In this document: piece after piece, positions 49,072 to 58,806 of the stretch
How the letters are laid out: each line of letters opens with the position of its first letter
How positions within the stretch are numbered: the stretch's first letter is position 1
From: Natronospira proteinivora
GTDB taxonomy: Bacteria; Pseudomonadota; Gammaproteobacteria; Natronospirales; Natronospiraceae
Length of the DNA: 64,000 bases
Assembly: GCF_024170465.1 (NCBI RefSeq)
Contig: NZ_JALJYF010000002.1
Location: forward strand, 682,001 to 746,000
Direction of reading: 5' to 3'
The notes under the pieces: generated by a model
Database searches by the model: none
What the model was told of the DNA's origin: nothing
The model's input: the letters and a program-made list of their open reading frames with translations, nothing else
Program-made: the position numbers and the translations under genes

Positions 49072-50607
49072 ATGAGTGAGAGCAAGCGACCGATCATGCT
49101 GGTGATTCTGGACGGCTGGGGCGAGGCCCCGGACGCCGAGGATAATGCCATCAGCCAGGCCCGGACCCCCAACTGGGACCGCATGAGCCAACAATATCCC
49201 AAGACCCTGATCCACACCTCCGGGCCCCGTGTAGGCCTGCCGGACGGCCAGATGGGCAACTCCGAGGTGGGGCATATCAATCTGGGTGCCGGGCGGGTGG
49301 TGCCCCAGGAGTTCGGTCGCATCTCCGGCGCCATCGAGGACGGCAGCTTCTTCGACAACCCGGCCTTCCGTGAAAGCGTGGACCGGGCCGTGGGCCAAGG
49401 TCGCGCCGTGCATATCACCGGCCTACTCTCTCCCGGCGGTGTCCATAGCCACGAATCCCACCTCCACGCCATGGTGCGCCTGGCCGCCCAGCGGGGCGCC
49501 AAAGACATCTTCGTCCACGCCATTCTGGACGGCCGGGACATGCCTCCGCGCAGCGCCAAGGCCTCCATTGAAGCCCTGGAAGCGGTGTTCACCGAGCTGG
49601 GCCGGGGCCGGATTGCGAGCCTGGTGGGCCGCTTCTATGCCATGGACCGTGACAATCGCTGGGATCGAATCAAAGCGGCCTATCGCCTGATGACCGAAGG
49701 CGCGGGCGAACACCGGGCCGAATCCGGCCTGGCCGGCCTGCAAGCCGCCTATGACCGGAACGAGAACGACGAATTCGTGGCGCCCACCTGGATTGATGGC
49801 GAGGGGGGCCGCGTCCGTGACGGGGATGCGGTGATCTTCATGAACTGGCGAGCCGACCGGGCGCGGGAACTGACCCAGGCCTTTACCGACCCGGCCTTCG
49901 AGGGCTTTGAGCGCAAACGCCTGAATCTGGCCGGTTTTGTGACCCTTACCCAGTATCAGTCGGATTTCGACGTACCGGTGGCCTTCCCCCCCAGTCATCC
50001 CAAGAACAACCTGGGCGAGTACGCCGCCAAGCTCGGCCTGCGACAATTGCGCATCGCCGAGACCGAAAAATATGCCCATGTGACCTTCTTCTTCAACGGC
50101 GGGCAGGAAACCAAGTTCGAGGGTGAGGACCGCATTCTGGTGCCGTCCCCCGACGTCCGGACCTATGACCTCAAGCCCGAGATGAGCGCCCCGGAGGTCA
50201 CCGACAAGCTGGTGGAGGCCATCGAATCGGATCAATACGATCTGATTGTCTGCAACTACGCCAATGCCGACATGGTGGGCCATACCGGTGACATGAAAGC
50301 GGCCATCCTGGCCATTGAAACCCTGGATGAAAGCCTGGGCCGGCTGGAATCGACCATTCAGGCCGCCGGCGGCGAGATGCTAATCACCGCGGACCACGGC
50401 AATGCCGAAAAGATGCGGGATGCCAACACCGGCCAGGCCCATACCGCCCACACGACCAATCGGGTACCGCTGCTCTACGTGGGCCGGGAGGCCGAGATGG
50501 TGAATGATGGCGGGCTGTGCGATCTGGCCCCCACCCTGCTCACCCTCATGGGCCAGCCCCTTCCCGAGGAGATGACCGGCCACACTCTGGTCAAGCTCAA
50601 GCACTGA
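49072..50607 (+). CDS. gpmI: 2,3-bisphosphoglycerate-independent phosphoglycerate mutase
   Basis: 511 residues from ATG 49072 ([17 protein letters not shown]), the normal family length. It has the metal-binding DGWG, the catalytic Ser in [27 protein letters not shown], and a C-terminal [10 protein letters not shown] metal site. It interconverts 3- and 2-phosphoglycerate in glycolysis. It heads a gpmI-envC-ctp-DUF610 run found in many gammaproteobacteria. Confidence 0.97.
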   Translation: MSESKRPIMLVILDGWGEAPDAEDNAISQARTPNWDRMSQQYPKTLIHTSGPRVGLPDGQMGNSEVGHINLGAGRVVPQEFGRISGAIEDGSFFDNPAFRESVDRAVGQGRAVHITGLLSPGGVHSHESHLHAMVRLAAQRGAKDIFVHAILDGRDMPPRSAKASIEALEAVFTELGRGRIASLVGRFYAMDRDNRWDRIKAAYRLMTEGAGEHRAESGLAGLQAAYDRNENDEFVAPTWIDGEGGRVRDGDAVIFMNWRADRARELTQAFTDPAFEGFERKRLNLAGFVTLTQYQSDFDVPVAFPPSHPKNNLGEYAAKLGLRQLRIAETEKYAHVTFFFNGGQETKFEGEDRILVPSPDVRTYDLKPEMSAPEVTDKLVEAIESDQYDLIVCNYANADMVGHTGDMKAAILAIETLDESLGRLESTIQAAGGEMLITADHGNAEKMRDANTGQAHTAHTTNRVPLLYVGREAEMVNDGGLCDLAPTLLTLMGQPLPEEMTGHTLVKLKH

Positions 50608-50644
50608 GCCTTGCACGGTGCGAGAAACCACACTGGACCATTTC

Positions 50645-51811
50645 ATGTTCCGCCTACTGCCACTGCTGCTTCTGTCATGCTGCCTGCTGGCCACGACTTT
50701 CGTGCCCGTGGCCGATGCCAGGCAATCGGACCAGGCTGAGGCTCGTGAAGCGGAACTGGAAGAACTGAAGGAGCGCATCGAAGGCCTGCGCCATACCCTG
50801 GAAGAAGAACGCGGCCAGCGGGACGATGCCAGCCGGGCCCTGCAGGCCGCCGAAGAGGAAGTGGGCCGCCTGGGCCGGGAATTGCGGCAAACCGAATCGG
50901 ATATCCAGTCCCATCGCAATCGATTATCGGAACTGGAAACCGAGCAGGCGGAACGGGAATCGGAAATCGAAGCCGAACGGGAAGCACTGGCACGCCAGAT
51001 CCAAGGGGCATACCGCACCGGCCGGGAAGAGCAGATCAAGCTATTGCTGAATCAGGAAGACCCGGCAGCCTTCGGCCGCATGCTGGTGTACTACGACTAT
51101 CTCAACCAGGCCCGCAGCGATCGGATTGACCGCATCAGCGAGCATCTGGAACGCTTGGCCGGCCTGGCCGAGGAAGTGGATGAGACCCTGGCGGAACTGG
51201 CCGAAGCCCGGCGACGGCAATCCAATGCCCTGGAAGCTATGGAGGAGACCCGGGAATCACGGGAAGAGGCGGTGAGCCGCATTGAGCAGCGCCTGCAGGA
51301 ACGCGGCACCCGGCTGGAACAGCTGGAGGAAGATGAAGCCGAACTGCAACGCCTGATCCGCTCTCTGCAGGATGCCTTGGAAGACATCCCCTCAGACCTG
51401 CACGAAGGCAGGCGTTTTGCGGATCTGCGGGGATCCTTGCCCTGGCCGGTGTCCGGACGAGTCAACCGGGCCTTTGGAGACGAGCGGGCCGGCGGCCGGA
51501 TGCGCTGGCGCGGGCTGTTCATCAATGCCGAGTTGGGCAGCGATGTGCGCGCCGTCTCCCATGGTCGGGTAGCCTACGCGGGCTGGTTACAGCATTACGG
51601 CCTGGTACTGATCATCGACCACGGCGATGGCTATCTCAGTCTCTACGGTCATAATGAATCCCTCTACCAGGACGTGGGGGACTGGGTCGGGGCCGGAGAT
51701 GTGATTGCCTCGGTGGGTGACAGTGGCGGTCAAGACAATACCGGGCTGTATTTCGAGATTCGTAACGGCCGGGATCCGGAAGACCCGGCACGATGGCTGG
51801 GACGCCGCTGA
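50645..51811 (+). CDS. envC: Murein hydrolase activator EnvC (M23 family)
   Basis: 388 residues from ATG 50645; a GTG at 50618 would add nine residues and has no ribosome-binding site. It has a signal peptide, a long Glu/Arg-rich coiled coil (about 30-240), and a C-terminal LytM/M23 domain (VNRAFGDERAGGRMRWRGLFI ... VLIIDHGDGYLSLYGH). The first metal His of active M23 enzymes appears replaced (RMRWRG), as in EnvC, so it likely activates amidases at the septum rather than cutting peptidoglycan. Confidence 0.92.
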   Translation: MFRLLPLLLLSCCLLATTFVPVADARQSDQAEAREAELEELKERIEGLRHTLEEERGQRDDASRALQAAEEEVGRLGRELRQTESDIQSHRNRLSELETEQAERESEIEAEREALARQIQGAYRTGREEQIKLLLNQEDPAAFGRMLVYYDYLNQARSDRIDRISEHLERLAGLAEEVDETLAELAEARRRQSNALEAMEETRESREEAVSRIEQRLQERGTRLEQLEEDEAELQRLIRSLQDALEDIPSDLHEGRRFADLRGSLPWPVSGRVNRAFGDERAGGRMRWRGLFINAELGSDVRAVSHGRVAYAGWLQHYGLVLIIDHGDGYLSLYGHNESLYQDVGDWVGAGDVIASVGDSGGQDNTGLYFEIRNGRDPEDPARWLGRR

Positions 51812-51961
51812 ATGGATAGAGGAAGCGGCTAGTCGGATGAAACGCCAACTGCCGGGAAAGGTCCAAATTCAGCAGCCGCCATTGACCCGACACGGCTCGA
51901 CGGTAGTATCGAAGGCAACGGGAATCGTCCTGGCAGCCCATTTGCAAAGCGGAAGAGGTCC

Positions 51962-53230
51962 ATGCATCCCATGTCGATCAAAGCACGTACCGGCCTGGTT
52001 CTGGCCATTGGCTTCCTGCTTGGCAGTCTGGTATCGGTGACCCACTCGGTTTTCGCGGACCGGGGCAACAATGCAGAGCTGCCTTATGAACAGGCCCGCA
52101 TGCTGGCCGAAGTACTGGAACGAGTTCGCCAAGGCTATGTGGATCCGGTGGATGACGAAGAACTCATGGAGCATGCCATTCGCGGCATGCTGTCGAGCCT
52201 GGATCAACATTCCAACTTCATGGACCCGGAAGAGTTCCAGCAGATGCAGGAAAGGACCTCGGGTCGCTACGGCGGTCTGGGCATTGAGGTCACCCAAGAG
52301 GACGGGGTTATCACCGTGATCGCCCCGATTGCCGATTCCCCCGCCGCTGCAGCCGACATTCGCAGCGGTGATCGCATCCTGACCGTGGACGGGGAACCCC
52401 TGGAGGGCATGAGCCTGAGTGAAGCGGTCAGCAAGATGCGCGGCGAGCCCGGCAGCAGCGTCGTGCTGGGTATTCTCTCCGAAGACGAAGAAGAAGCCCG
52501 GGATGTGGAGCTGGTACGGGAGCGCATCCAGACCCGCAGCGTCCGGGAGCGGATGATCGAGCCCGGGATCGGCTACATCAACATCACCCATTTCCGGGAT
52601 CAGGTGGGCAATCAGACCCGGGACGCCATGGCCCGTCTAACCAGCGAGAACGGTAGTCATCTCGACGGCCTGGTGATTGATATGCGAAACAATCCCGGCG
52701 GCATACTGCGGGGTGCGGTGGAGGTATCGGACCTGTTCCTGGACGAGGGCATCATCGTCACCGCGGAAGGCCGCGCCCCCTCCTCCCAGCTCAGTCGTGA
52801 AGCCTCGCGGGGCGACTTGATGCTGGGTGCACCCATCGTGGTGCTGGTAAATCGGGGCAGTGCCTCCGCCGCAGAAATCGTGGCCGGTGCCCTGCAGGAC
52901 CATGGCCGAGCCGTGGTGCTGGGCCAGACCTCCTTTGGCAAGGGTTCGGTGCAGACCATCATGCCGTTGCCCGACCAGGCGGCCATGAAACTCACCACGG
53001 CCCGTTACAAGACCCCTTCCGGCCGGGCCATTGAGAAGGACGGTGTGCATCCGGATTTGAGCTTCACCAACGGTGTACCCAGTCTCCGGGACGGGGCTGT
53101 TCTGGGGGAACGGGCCCGTGAGGCATGGGAGCGGGGCAGCGAAGCGGATGCTGGTGATGATCAGGATCTGGCCCATGCCCTGCGGATTCTGCGCGGCATG
53201 AGTGGACTGGCTTTGGCGGAGGATGGCTAA
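51962..53230 (+). CDS. C-terminal processing peptidase (S41 family)
   Basis: 422 residues with a signal peptide or anchor (LVLAIGFLLGSLVSVTHSVFA). ATG 51962 follows GGAAGAGG; ATG 51971 is an alternative. Order: N-terminal helices; a PDZ domain (about 95-175, GLGIEVTQEDGVITVIAPIADSPA); and the S41 core with the catalytic Ser in NRGSASAAEIVAGAL and Lys in SFGKGSVQTIMPL. It is a periplasmic protease. In this position, next to envC, it probably takes part in cell-wall enzyme turnover (inference). Confidence 0.94.
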   Translation: MHPMSIKARTGLVLAIGFLLGSLVSVTHSVFADRGNNAELPYEQARMLAEVLERVRQGYVDPVDDEELMEHAIRGMLSSLDQHSNFMDPEEFQQMQERTSGRYGGLGIEVTQEDGVITVIAPIADSPAAAADIRSGDRILTVDGEPLEGMSLSEAVSKMRGEPGSSVVLGILSEDEEEARDVELVRERIQTRSVRERMIEPGIGYINITHFRDQVGNQTRDAMARLTSENGSHLDGLVIDMRNNPGGILRGAVEVSDLFLDEGIIVTAEGRAPSSQLSREASRGDLMLGAPIVVLVNRGSASAAEIVAGALQDHGRAVVLGQTSFGKGSVQTIMPLPDQAAMKLTTARYKTPSGRAIEKDGVHPDLSFTNGVPSLRDGAVLGERAREAWERGSEADAGDDQDLAHALRILRGMSGLALAEDG

Positions 53231-53238
53231 TTAACGGA

Positions 53239-54036
53239 ATGTTTCAAGCATCTGCGTTGGTATTCTTTTTGAGCGGGCTGTTTACCAGCACCGCCTGGGC
53301 CGATCAGCCGCCCGCCCAGCATCCGCAGCCACGCCTGGCCGTGATCATTGACGACTTGGGAGATCGGGCAGACCTGGACTTTCAGGTAGTAAATCTGCCG
53401 GTGCCGCTCAGTTGCGCGATTTTGCCTCATACCCCCCATGGCGCCCTCGTCGCCCGGCGCTGCCAGGAGCAGGACAAGGATGTGATGCTGCACATCCCGC
53501 TCCAGGCCGAGTCCTTCAATGAACTATTGGGCCCCGGACGACTGGAACTGGATATGGATGAGGCAACCTTTCGCGAGACCTTTCGCGAAAGCCTGGCTTC
53601 GGTCCCTGGCGCCGTCGGCGTCAACAATCACATGGGCAGTCTGCTCACTCGTCATCCCGGCGCCATGACCTGGCTGATGGAAGAGCTGAATGAGGCGGGC
53701 CTATTCTTCGTCGACAGCCGCACCACAACACAGAGCGTGGCCATGAAGATGGCGCAAGAACAGTCCGTGCCGGCAACTCAGCGAGACATCTTTCTGGATT
53801 CCGATCAAGACATTGATGCCATTGAAGCCGAACTGGAGAGAGCGATTCGCATCGCCCACGACCACGGCGAAGCAGTGGTCATTGGCCATCCCTACCCCGA
53901 GACCGTAGAGGTGCTGAGCCGTCGCTTGCCCTGGCTGGAACTGGAAACCGGCATTCAACTCATCTCCATCACCGAGCTCATCGGTCGAGAGGCCGCATTT
54001 CCGATGAATGATTACATTCTGAATCAGGAGGAATAA
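53239..54036 (+). CDS. Divergent polysaccharide deacetylase family protein (DUF610/YibQ)
   Basis: 265 residues with a signal peptide (ALVFFLSGLFTSTAWA). The domain begins LAVIIDDLGDRADLDF and contains VMLHIPLQAES, VGVNNHMGSLLT and VVIGHPYPETVEVL, the conserved positions of the divergent NodB-like deacetylase family. It is probably periplasmic; substrate unknown. It lies 8 bases after ctp in the gpmI-envC-ctp-yibQ arrangement. Confidence 0.9.
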   Translation: MFQASALVFFLSGLFTSTAWADQPPAQHPQPRLAVIIDDLGDRADLDFQVVNLPVPLSCAILPHTPHGALVARRCQEQDKDVMLHIPLQAESFNELLGPGRLELDMDEATFRETFRESLASVPGAVGVNNHMGSLLTRHPGAMTWLMEELNEAGLFFVDSRTTTQSVAMKMAQEQSVPATQRDIFLDSDQDIDAIEAELERAIRIAHDHGEAVVIGHPYPETVEVLSRRLPWLELETGIQLISITELIGREAAFPMNDYILNQEE

Positions 54037-54044
54037 ATCAGCTT

Positions 54045-54599
54045 ATGAGCAAACGGATTCTGGTGCCCTTGGCCGAGGGCTGTGAGGAACTGGAAGCGGT
54101 CACCATCATCGACCTGCTGCGGCGGGCCGAACTGGACGTCACCATTGCCAGTCTGGATGCCACCGCGGTAACCGGCAATCACGGGATTCGCCTGGGCGTG
54201 GACATGGGGCTGGACGAGGCCCTGAACCTGGATTACGACATGGTGGTCCTGCCCGGCGGCATGCCCGGTGCCGGGCATCTGCAGGAAGACGAACGGATCA
54301 TGACGTTGCTGAAAAAAATGGCCGAGTCGAAGAAATTTACCGGCGCCATCTGTGCCGCGCCCAAAGTGCTGGCCGAGGCGGGCCTGCTCAAGGGCAAAAA
54401 AGCCACCAGTTTTCCCGGCTTTCTGGATGACAGTGCCGATCAGGTAGGCGATTACGTGGAAGAGTCGGTGGTCCAGGACGGCAAGGTGATCACCTCCCGA
54501 GGGCCGGGCACGGCCATGGACTTTGCCCTGCATCTCATTGAACAGCTGGCCGGCAAGGCCAAGCGGGATGAAGTGGAGGGCCGCCTGCAGCGGCCCTGA
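54045..54599 (+). CDS. yajL: DJ-1/PfpI family protein (YajL-like)
   Basis: 184 residues. The DJ-1 fold is clear: ILVPLAEGCEELEAVTIIDLLRRA with the conserved Glu, VVLPGGMPGAGHL, and the nucleophile elbow GAICAAPKVL with Cys near position 105. YajL/DJ-1 proteins protect against oxidative and electrophile stress; the exact reaction is disputed. It is convergent with the small gene at 54639. Confidence 0.92.
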   Translation: MSKRILVPLAEGCEELEAVTIIDLLRRAELDVTIASLDATAVTGNHGIRLGVDMGLDEALNLDYDMVVLPGGMPGAGHLQEDERIMTLLKKMAESKKFTGAICAAPKVLAEAGLLKGKKATSFPGFLDDSADQVGDYVEESVVQDGKVITSRGPGTAMDFALHLIEQLAGKAKRDEVEGRLQRP

Positions 54600-54638
54600 A
54601 TCAACACCCGACGGTCAACGTAGCCGTGTTTCAAGCCC

Positions 54639-54728
54639 TTACCAAGCGCTGCCGACCCGGGCCAAGACAAACAGCACGGCCATGATGATGGCGATGATGA
54701 GAATGGTTCGAGGCTGGGGTCGCCACAT
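54639..54728 (-). CDS. 29-residue small membrane protein downstream of ubiB
   Basis: A 30-codon gene including the TAA. It starts at ATG 54728, 10 bases after the ubiB TAG, with AGGAG seven bases before the ATG and overlapping the end of ubiB. The peptide has a basic, Trp/Pro-containing start (MWRPQPRT), a hydrophobic helix (ILIIAIIMAVLFVLA), and an RVGSAW end. The strong ribosome-binding site, tight spacing and membrane-like peptide make it a credible gene despite its size. Function is unknown; it is likely translated with ubiB. Confidence 0.7.
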   Translation of the reverse strand: MWRPQPRTILIIAIIMAVLFVLARVGSAW

Positions 54729-54738
54729 GGTCTGACTC

Positions 54739-56382
54739 CTACTTCTCGCCGCGATAAAGGCCGAACAGCAACAGCAGGCCGCCGATCACGCCCCCGCTCA
54801 CGCTGGCCCAGAGAGGAACGGTGCCCAGGGTGAAACCACCGGCCACGATCAGGCTGCCACCGCCGATCACCGCCCGGGTAGCCCGATGCTGGCGGCGATT
54901 GTCCCGCTGGATATCGGTGAACTGGCGGCTGTGGGCGGCGAAATCCAGCTCCCCTTTCTCCATGCGGGTCAACACACTCTCGGCCAGCACCGGCACCCGG
55001 TGCAGGGCATCGCCCAGTTCCGGCAAGGCATCTCGAAAGCGGGAAAACACTGCCCGGGGCCCCACCTGCTGACGCATCCAGTTTTCCAGGAAAGGCTTGG
55101 CGGTTTGCCAGAGATCCAGGTCCGGGTACAGCTCACGACCCAGGCCCTCGATATTAAGCAGGGTCTTTTGCAGCAGCACCAGCTGGGGCTGAACCTCCAT
55201 CTGAAAACGACGGGCCACTTGGAAGAGACGCAGCAACAGCTTGCCGAAGGAAATCTCCTTCAGGGGCCGATCGAAAATGGGCTCGCAGACGGTGCGGATG
55301 GCCGCCTCGAATTCATCCACCCGGGTGCTGGCCGGCACCCAGCCGGATTCCACATGCAGCTCGGCCACCCGGCGGTAATCCCGGTTGAAAAAGGCCAGGA
55401 AGTTCTCGGCCAGGTAATGCTGGTCCCGGGGATTGAGGGTGCCGACGATGCCGAAGTCCACCGCCAGGTATTTGGGATCGGCCGGGTTGCTGATGTCCAC
55501 GAAGATATTGCCGGGGTGCATATCGGCGTGGAAGAAGTTGTCGCGAAAGACCTGGGTGAAGAAGATCTCCACGCCCCGCTCGGAGAGCTTTTTCATGTCC
55601 ACGCCGGCATCACGCAGGCGATCGATGTGGCTGACCGGCACCCCGTTGATGCGTTCCATCACCATCACATTGGGATGGCAGAGATCCCATTCCACATCCG
55701 GCACATAAAGGATGGCGGAATCCTTGAAATTACGGCGCAACTCGGAGGCATTGGCCGCTTCCCGCATCAGGTCCAGTTCATCGATGATGGTCTTTTCGTA
55801 CTCGGCCACCACCTCCACCGGCCGCAGGCGGGGCCCCTCACTCCAGTAGCGCTGGGCCAGATGGGCGATCAGATACATCAGGGCGATGTCGCGGCGAATA
55901 AGACGCTCGATGCCGGGACGCAGCACCTTGATCACCACATCCTCGCCGGTCATCAGACGCCCGGTATGGACCTGGGCAATGGAGGCCGAGGCCAGAGGCG
56001 TCTCATTGAAGTCGTGCATGACTTCGGCCACGGGCAATTCCCAGGCCTGCTCGGCGATCCGGCGGGCCTGCTCGCCGGAGAAGGGCGGAACCCGGTCCTG
56101 CAAGCGGGCCAACTCATCGGCGATATCCCCCGGCAGCAGATCCCGGCGGGTGGAGAGCATCTGGCCAAACTTGATGAAGATCGGGCCCAGATCCTCCAGG
56201 GCCAAGCGAATTCGGACCGCCCGGGGCGTCTTGCGGCGCCCGAACCAGGTCCAGGGTGCGAGAAACAGTAGAAAGCGGAAGGGGCGAAATACCCGGGTGG
56301 CGAACAGCACCTCGTCCAGGCCGTGGCGGACCAGGACCCACTGGATATGAATCAGGCGAATGAAATGGCGGGGACGAATCAA
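54739..56382 (-). CDS. ubiB: Ubiquinone biosynthesis atypical kinase/ATPase UbiB
   Basis: 547 residues of the ABC1/ADCK/UbiB family: [14 protein letters not shown] is the KxGQ motif; the nucleotide-binding lobe includes an Ala-rich loop ([15 protein letters not shown]); [11 protein letters not shown] and VDFGIVGTL are the catalytic and metal sites. Two C-terminal membrane helices (about 495-540) anchor it. It overlaps ubiJ by four bases. It supports ubiquinone synthesis. Confidence 0.96.
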   Translation of the reverse strand: MIRPRHFIRLIHIQWVLVRHGLDEVLFATRVFRPFRFLLFLAPWTWFGRRKTPRAVRIRLALEDLGPIFIKFGQMLSTRRDLLPGDIADELARLQDRVPPFSGEQARRIAEQAWELPVAEVMHDFNETPLASASIAQVHTGRLMTGEDVVIKVLRPGIERLIRRDIALMYLIAHLAQRYWSEGPRLRPVEVVAEYEKTIIDELDLMREAANASELRRNFKDSAILYVPDVEWDLCHPNVMVMERINGVPVSHIDRLRDAGVDMKKLSERGVEIFFTQVFRDNFFHADMHPGNIFVDISNPADPKYLAVDFGIVGTLNPRDQHYLAENFLAFFNRDYRRVAELHVESGWVPASTRVDEFEAAIRTVCEPIFDRPLKEISFGKLLLRLFQVARRFQMEVQPQLVLLQKTLLNIEGLGRELYPDLDLWQTAKPFLENWMRQQVGPRAVFSRFRDALPELGDALHRVPVLAESVLTRMEKGELDFAAHSRQFTDIQRDNRRQHRATRAVIGGGSLIVAGGFTLGTVPLWASVSGGVIGGLLLLFGLYRGEK

Positions 56383-57005
56383 GAGCGCGGCCCCCGGCGA
56401 CGTTCACCGGAACCGAAGCGGTCGATGCGGGCGGCAAGACGGTCCACGTCCTCCCGCAGGCGGTCCACCGCATCCATGAAGGCATCCATCTCGCTACGGT
56501 CGGGTACCACCCGCAATTCATCACGCAGGTATTCGGCCAGGTTGCGGGAGAAGGCATCGCCGGTCTCCCGGCCCCAGCGCAGCCCGTTCCGGGCCGCTTG
56601 TCCGAGGCCATGGGCCACGCCATCCCCGGTGATGCCGGCCAGTGCCTCTTCCCAATCCGGGTCCAGGGCCTTCAGGAGATGCTGGACCTGGCGGGCGGTA
56701 TCCATATTGCCTTCCACGGTCACCTCGCTGGGGAACTGCCCGCCGGCCCGGCCTTCCAGAGCCGCCTTGAGCAATTCCGGCGCCCGACCGGAGAGCTTGA
56801 GATCCTGATGCCCGGGGTCCACCGCGGACAGGCGCAGGCTACGGCCATTGGACGCGACCCAGACGCTCAGATCCAGATCACTGAGATAAAGCTCAAGGAC
56901 CTTGCCATCCAGGCCCTGAATCGCCGCCGGCCCGCCGGCCGCAGTGGCCAGTACCCGGTTGATGGAGCGTTCCAGAGTGGTCAGCAGCATATGCGGAATC
57001 TTCAT
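56379..57005 (-). CDS. ubiJ: Ubiquinone biosynthesis accessory factor UbiJ
   Basis: 208 residues. The N-terminal SCP2-like lipid-binding domain (about 5-110, [23 protein letters not shown]) and C-terminal coiled coil with [36 protein letters not shown] match UbiJ. It binds isoprenoid intermediates in the Ubi complex. It overlaps both ubiE and ubiB by four bases. Confidence 0.93.
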   Translation of the reverse strand: MKIPHMLLTTLERSINRVLATAAGGPAAIQGLDGKVLELYLSDLDLSVWVASNGRSLRLSAVDPGHQDLKLSGRAPELLKAALEGRAGGQFPSEVTVEGNMDTARQVQHLLKALDPDWEEALAGITGDGVAHGLGQAARNGLRWGRETGDAFSRNLAEYLRDELRVVPDRSEMDAFMDAVDRLREDVDRLAARIDRFGSGERRRGPRS

Positions 57006-57760
57006 AGCTTGTACCCCCGATGCAGGGCCACGACACCGCCGGTAAGATCAAACCAGTTCACCCGTTCAAACCCCACCGTCTCCATCATGGCGCCCAGGGT
57101 GGGCTGGTCCGGGTGCTTGCGAATGGATTCGGCCAGATAGCGGTAACTCTCGCCGTCCCCTACCACCCATTGCCCCATGCGGGGCAGGACCTTGAAGGAG
57201 TAGAGATCGTAGAAGGGCCGGATCAGGTCATTGGGCCGGGAGAATTCCAGAATCAGCAGCCGCCCGCCGGGCTTGAGCACCCGGTACATCTCGGCCAGGG
57301 CGTTTTCCTTGCGGGTCACATTGCGCAGACCGAAGGCCATGGTCAGGCAATGAAAATGGTGGTCCGGGAAGGGCAGCCGCTCGGCATCGGCCTGGACCAC
57401 GGAGAGATTGTTGCCGGCCCCCTCGTCCACCAGACGATCCCGGCCCCGGCTGAGCATGGCGGCATTGATGTCGGAGAGCACCACCCGGCCCTCATCGCCC
57501 ACCTGCTTGAGCAGGCCGCGGCTGAGATCCCCGGTGCCGCCGGCCAGATCCAGGGCCCGCTGGCCCGGCTGAAGGCTCGTCCGGGACAGGGTAAAGGCCT
57601 TCCAGGCCCGGTGCAGGCCACCGGACATGAGGTCGTTCATGAGGTCATAGCGCTCGGCCACGGAATCAAAGACCCCGCGCACCCGCCGGGCCTTCTCACC
57701 CAGGGGCACTTCCTGATAGCCGAAATCAACGGTCTCCCGCTCCTGCTCAGCCATGACCAC
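57002..57760 (-). CDS. ubiE: Ubiquinone/menaquinone biosynthesis C-methyltransferase
   Basis: 252 residues. The SAM motif is ALDLAGGTGDLSRGL, with YDLMNDLMSGGLHRAWK before it and AFGLRNVTRKENALAEMYRVLKPGGRLLILEFS after, diagnostic of UbiE. It methylates the demethoxyquinol ring. It is the first gene of ubiE-ubiJ-ubiB. Confidence 0.96.
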   Translation of the reverse strand: MVMAEQERETVDFGYQEVPLGEKARRVRGVFDSVAERYDLMNDLMSGGLHRAWKAFTLSRTSLQPGQRALDLAGGTGDLSRGLLKQVGDEGRVVLSDINAAMLSRGRDRLVDEGAGNNLSVVQADAERLPFPDHHFHCLTMAFGLRNVTRKENALAEMYRVLKPGGRLLILEFSRPNDLIRPFYDLYSFKVLPRMGQWVVGDGESYRYLAESIRKHPDQPTLGAMMETVGFERVNWFDLTGGVVALHRGYKL

Positions 57761-57849
57761 CTCCTCCGTAATGGGCCCTCATTCTAGCAAGGCTGACGCG
57801 GGGCGTGGGGTATCGCTTGGCGTCCTTCCCGGGAAGGCGTTTGGGTTTT

Positions 57850-58081
57850 GGAACACGGAGATCACGGAGGGGCACGGAGGACACGGAGAAATGCAATGGG
57901 GTGTGGAAGCGGCCGTCCGCCGCGATAAACAGCAAGCTTCCTAGGAGTCGCGGTGGACGCCGCTCCCGCAGCCAGCTCAGCGAATAATCGCAAAGCCAGC
58001 GGAAAAGTCGGGCCAGGAATGGCCCTCCCACAACACCCCCTCTCCGTGCTCTCCGTGGCTCCTCCGTGTCCTCCGTGTTCC
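57850..58081. repeat. Nested palindromic element, copy A
   Basis: Outer arms of CACGGAGG-type repeats at about 57850-57889 and 58040-58081 are imperfectly inverted. Inside, AGCGGCCGTCCGCCGCGAT (about 57909-57927) faces an inverted partner, TCGCGGTGGACGCCGCTCCC, near 57948-57968. The same layout and core sequence recur at 63787-63984. It is about 230 bases with no coding content, resembling a MITE or a composite REP element. Confidence 0.8.
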
Positions 58082-58111
58082 AACCCCCCAACCCGCTACC
58101 CCCCAAAACCC

Positions 58112-58175
58112 AATCGCGGATAAATCCGCTCCTACGAGCCGATGCGTCTCCGTAGGAGCGGATTTATCCGCGATT
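58112..58175. repeat. REP-like perfect stem-loop after the DUF971 gene
   Basis: Arms at 58112-58136 and 58151-58175 (CGTAGGAGCGGATTTATCCG...) are perfectly inverted over 25 bases, with a 14-base loop. It begins 23 bases after the DUF971 stop, so besides being a REP family member it could end the hslVU-DUF971 transcript. Confidence 0.85.
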
Positions 58176-58197
58176 GTTCGGCAGGACGATAGAAGGC

Positions 58198-58584
58198 TTA
58201 TTTGCCGGGGTGGCGGCCGACGCCGCCTTTGGCGGCTTTGGCGGTGCGTTCCTTGTAGTCGGCCCAGTTCTTTTCGAAGTCGCGGCCCATCTCGTAGAGG
58301 AATTGCCAGCCGTAGAGGCCGGAATCATGGCCGTCATCGAAGACCAGGCGGACGGCGTAATTGCCCACCGGCTCGATGCGTTCAATGGCCACCTCCTCCT
58401 TGCCGGTGACCAGCATCATGGGCCCGCCATGGCCGCGCACCTCGGCCGAGGGAGAATAGACCCGCAGGTATTCCGCCGGCATCTCGAAGCGTTCCCCGGA
58501 ATTGAACGCCACTTCCAGCACCTTGGACTGGCGGTGATAGATGATGTCGGTGGGGCGGGGGGCTTGGGGCGTGTTGTCGCTCAT
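58198..58584 (-). CDS. DUF971 family protein
   Basis: 128 residues from ATG 58584; the frame is open further upstream but runs into the heptamer repeats. The DUF971 (GBBH-like N-terminal) domain covers about 15-100 with DIIYHRQSKVLEVAF, LPAEYLRVYSPSAEV-like and YAVRLVFDDGHDSGLYGWQFLYEMG. Related domains bind metal, and Fe-S or oxygenase links are proposed. It sits between hslU and ubiE, as in many gammaproteobacteria. Confidence 0.9.
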   Translation of the reverse strand: MSDNTPQAPRPTDIIYHRQSKVLEVAFNSGERFEMPAEYLRVYSPSAEVRGHGGPMMLVTGKEEVAIERIEPVGNYAVRLVFDDGHDSGLYGWQFLYEMGRDFEKNWADYKERTAKAAKGGVGRHPGK

Positions 58585-58640
58585 GGTGATTCCGGTGGTT
58601 TTGTTGCGGGTTTCAGTGAGTGGGGCTTCGAGCCCCGCCA

Positions 58641-58687
58641 GCTGCAAGCTGCAAGCTGCAAGCTGCAAGCTGCAAGCTGCAAGCTGC
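58641..58687 (+). repeat. Tandem heptamer GCTGCAA array
   Basis: Six exact copies of GCTGCAA (58641-58682) plus a partial seventh. An inverted, degenerate partner made of GCTTGTA, GCTTGAA and GCTTGCA units lies at about 58774-58804. Between them are about 90 bases without a gene. The pair could fold into a large hairpin just downstream of hslU. Confidence 0.85.
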
Positions 58688-58806
58688 CGGGAGCATGGAT
58701 TCCAACCATTAAGGTAACAAGCTCATCACGCCAACTCAGGCACTATAAACACCATCAAGAACCCTGGAAGGATCGCTTGTAGCTTGAAGCTTGCAGCTTG
58801 TAGCTC

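Larger units (their letters stand above)
57761..58197. other. Repeat-filled intergenic region between ubiE and the DUF971 gene
   Basis: No gene is seen in this 437-base gap. It holds the nested palindrome at about 57850-58081 and the REP-like stem-loop at 58112-58175, both described separately. Confidence 0.7.
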
